The position numbers and the translations under genes are program-made. A stretch of 64,000 nucleotides of DNA from Pontivivens insulae (GTDB lineage Bacteria; Pseudomonadota; Alphaproteobacteria; Rhodobacterales; Rhodobacteraceae). The stretch is from NCBI RefSeq assembly GCF_900302495.1, contig NZ_OMKW01000002.1, positions 744,001 to 808,000 on the forward strand. The letters run 5' to 3'. Shown piece by piece: positions 62,185 through 64,000 of this stretch (position 1 is its first letter; every line of letters starts with the position of its first letter). The notes below the pieces were generated by a model, which was given only the letters and a program-made list of their open reading frames with translations, ran no database searches and was not told the origin of the DNA.

Positions 62185-62502
62185 ATGGAAGACGACACAC
62201 TCGATTTGTTACGCGACCGGTTGGCGGATATGCCGAACCTGTCCACCCGCCGGATGTTTGGTGGCATCTGTGTCATGTCGCGTGGCCATATGGTCGCGGG
62301 CGTCGCCGCAAATGGCGATCTGATGGTGCGGGTCGGCAAGCCGAATATGGAAAGCGCCCTCAGACTGGATGGCGTTGAACCGATGAAAATGGGCGCGCGC
62401 ACGATGGGCGGTTTTGTTGATGTTGATCATAGCGACGAAACTGCACTGGACGGGACACTTGAATTGGCCAGGGCCTTTGTGAGTGCCTTACCCGCCAAAT
62501 AA
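62185..62502 (+). CDS. TfoX N-terminal-domain protein
   Basis: This 105-residue protein is a stand-alone TfoX_N domain (LSTRRMFGGICVMSRGHMVAGVA; MGGFVDVD). In gammaproteobacteria TfoX/Sxy drives competence genes, but short alphaproteobacterial forms have no assigned role. It is divergent from trmJ and lies about 90 bp upstream of icd on the same strand. Confidence 0.85.
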   Translation: MEDDTLDLLRDRLADMPNLSTRRMFGGICVMSRGHMVAGVAANGDLMVRVGKPNMESALRLDGVEPMKMGARTMGGFVDVDHSDETALDGTLELARAFVSALPAK

Positions 62503-62589
62503 ACTGCATACATCTGCATACAACGCTTTTCTTTTGGTGCTCGACCCGCTATTTGGCGCCTTGATCATGCGGAAATTCGGGAGCCTTTC

Positions 62590-63804
62590 ATGACCAAAAT
62601 CAAAGTCGAAAACCCTGTCGTAGAGCTGGACGGGGATGAGATGACGCGGATCATCTGGCAGTTCATCAAGGACAAGCTGATCTTGCCCTATCTCGATATC
62701 GATCTGAAATATTACGATCTGGGCATTGAAGAACGTGATCGTACAGACGATCAGATCACCGTCGATGCTGCACTGGCCATCAAGGAACACGGGGTCGGCG
62801 TCAAATGCGCGACCATCACGCCGGATGAGCAACGGGTTGAGGAGTTTGGCCTCAAGAAGATGTGGCGCAGCCCCAATGGCACAATCCGCAACATCCTGGG
62901 CGGTGTGATCTTCCGCGAGCCGATTATCTGCGACAACGTCCCCCGCCTTGTGCCCGGCTGGACTCAGCCGATCGTCGTTGGCCGACATGCATTCGGGGAT
63001 CAGTACAAGGCGACAGATTTCCGCTTTCCCGGCAAGGGCAAGCTGACGATCAAATTCGTAGGCGATGATGGCGAGACGATTGAGCATGAGTTGTTTGATG
63101 CCCCAGCCGCAGGTGTCGCAATGGGAATGTACAATCTGGATGAAAGCATTCGCGACTTTGCCCGCGCGTCGCTGAACTATGGCCTCAACCGCAAATGGCC
63201 GGTCTACCTCTCAACGAAGAACACGATCCTCAAAGCTTATGACGGACGCTTCAAGGACATCTTCCAGGAGGTCTATGAAGCCGAATTCGAAGAGCAGTTC
63301 ACCAAACTCGGCATCGAGTATCAGCACCGTCTGATCGACGACATGGTAGCCTGCGCGATGAAGTGGTCTGGCGGCTATGTGTGGGCCTGCAAAAACTACG
63401 ATGGCGACGTGCAGTCCGACACGGTCGCACAGGGCTTTGGCTCGCTCGGCCTGATGACGTCGCAGTTGATGACACCAGACGGCAAGATTGTTGAGGCCGA
63501 GGCCGCACATGGCACGGTTACGCGCCATTACCGCCAGCATCAGGCGGGCAAGGAGACCTCGACAAACTCAATCGCCTCCATCTTTGCGTGGACCGGCGCG
63601 CTGAAGCACCGCGCAAAGCTGGATGAAAACGGTCCACTGGCACATTTCGCTGAAACGCTCGAAAAAGTCGTCGTCTCGACGGTCGAAAGTGGCGATATGA
63701 CCAAGGACCTCGCGCTTCTGGTCGGTCCCGATCAAAAGTGGCTCACCACGATGGGCTTCCTTGAGAAGATCGACGAGAACCTCAACAAAGCCCTGGCAGG
63801 GTGA
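62590..63804 (+). CDS. icd: Isocitrate dehydrogenase, NADP-dependent
   Basis: This 404-residue enzyme oxidises isocitrate to 2-oxoglutarate. It is of the eukaryotic-like homodimeric type ([61 protein letters not shown]). Metal ligands lie in [55 protein letters not shown] completes the NADP site. A shared terminator follows. Confidence 0.97.
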   Translation: MTKIKVENPVVELDGDEMTRIIWQFIKDKLILPYLDIDLKYYDLGIEERDRTDDQITVDAALAIKEHGVGVKCATITPDEQRVEEFGLKKMWRSPNGTIRNILGGVIFREPIICDNVPRLVPGWTQPIVVGRHAFGDQYKATDFRFPGKGKLTIKFVGDDGETIEHELFDAPAAGVAMGMYNLDESIRDFARASLNYGLNRKWPVYLSTKNTILKAYDGRFKDIFQEVYEAEFEEQFTKLGIEYQHRLIDDMVACAMKWSGGYVWACKNYDGDVQSDTVAQGFGSLGLMTSQLMTPDGKIVEAEAAHGTVTRHYRQHQAGKETSTNSIASIFAWTGALKHRAKLDENGPLAHFAETLEKVVVSTVESGDMTKDLALLVGPDQKWLTTMGFLEKIDENLNKALAG

Positions 63805-63826
63805 ACACAGCGCCGGAGACACGAAG

Positions 63827-63854
63827 AAAGGGGCCCCTTCCGGGGGCCTTTTTT
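63827..63854. terminator. Bidirectional terminator between icd and the convergent gene
   Basis: AAAGG and CCTTT enclose CCCC-TTCC-GGGG; Ts follow on the plus strand and the As give Ts on the minus strand. The stop codon of the minus-strand gene lies inside its edge. Confidence 0.75.
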
Positions 63855-64000
63855 ATTGGAACGGGTCCGAGAACCGCTCATCGCTCAACAGCGAACGATC
63901 CGTCAGTGTATTTAGAAAGGCGATGAGGGCCGCACGTTCCTGTGGTGTGAAATTTGCATTCCCATTGCCCCGGAACTCATCGGACAAGGTCGCGCTCTGC
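63853..64000 (-). CDS. C-terminal end of a cytochrome c peroxidase-like (MauG-type) protein, partial
   Basis: The last ~49 residues are in the window, ending with LTDRSLLSDERFSDPF just before TAA. The preceding stretch (FTPQERAALIAFLNTL) is the C-terminal helix seen in di-heme peroxidase/MauG-family proteins. The CxxCH heme sites would lie outside the window. The identification rests on this short tail. Confidence 0.65.
   Translation of the reverse strand, partial: QSATLSDEFRGNGNANFTPQERAALIAFLNTLTDRSLLSDERFSDPFQ

Overview
The window reads as chromosomal DNA of a marine alphaproteobacterium of the order Rhodobacterales (Roseobacter-like). This is an inference from the high GC content, the Entner-Doudoroff pair edd-eda, a glnE gene, a BCCT transporter, an ABZJ_00895-family membrane protein, a RACo-type ASKHA activator and many small overlapping operons. 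No 16S gene is present, so genus is not resolved. I see no insertion sequence, prophage, CRISPR array or rRNA operon. There is one tRNA with a CAU anticodon.

Layout. 1-5.2 kb: end of a GT2 glycosyltransferase, a DinB-fold protein overlapping an alpha-methylacyl-CoA racemase, and a ThDP enzyme. 5.2-8.4 kb: a tripartite hybrid histidine kinase paired with an exported molybdopterin-fold protein. 8.4-11.5 kb: an MhqD/MhqO-like hydrolase-dioxygenase pair with a divergent LysR regulator, then a small membrane protein. 11.7-13.75 kb: a ferredoxin-ASKHA corrinoid activator. 13.75-16.0 kb: an AT-rich island with a three-gene module (STAS-like/GHKL ATPase, DUF4325 STAS-like protein, and a small membrane protein whose frame is split at a T8 run). 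16.1-24.4 kb: a fasciclin protein, then a complete branched-chain-type ABC importer (livHMGF and livK homologues) in one operon with an acyl-CoA synthetase, an SRPBCC protein and two 56-residue membrane proteins that are easily missed. 24.6-31.6 kb: edd, eda, a lipoprotein, the tRNA, purM, purN, gap and a second lipoprotein. 31.8-36.6 kb: a CheB-CheR-PAS fusion divergent from an unknown protein, a PAS/GAF-like protein and a stand-alone receiver. 36.5-39.8 kb: msrB, a FadR-type regulator, and MnmC split into two divergent genes. 39.9-46.5 kb: formate dehydrogenase alpha subunit, dusA and modABC. 46.4-54.5 kb: a HpcH/HpaI aldolase, a histone-deacetylase-family amidohydrolase overlapping glnE, a PaaG-like isomerase, and ccmH-ccmF. 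54.6-64 kb: a soluble PAS-MCP protein, lpd, DUF924, an MscS channel, a BCCT transporter, a rhodanese, trmJ, a TfoX-N protein, icd and the end of a cytochrome c peroxidase-like gene.

Functional themes. Molybdenum use recurs: modABC feeds cofactor synthesis for the nearby formate dehydrogenase, and a molybdopterin-fold protein without cysteine sits beside a histidine kinase. Acyl-CoA metabolism recurs: the racemase, the acyl-CoA synthetase with its importer, and the PaaG-like isomerase. Two signalling modules have no obvious cognate partners and are the best candidates for undescribed biology: the AT-rich STAS/ATPase island and the kinase-less CheB-CheR/REC cluster. Two non-coding patterns also stand out: a 19-bp motif that follows the stop codons of both edd and dusA, and a triple-hairpin spacer inside the ABC operon.
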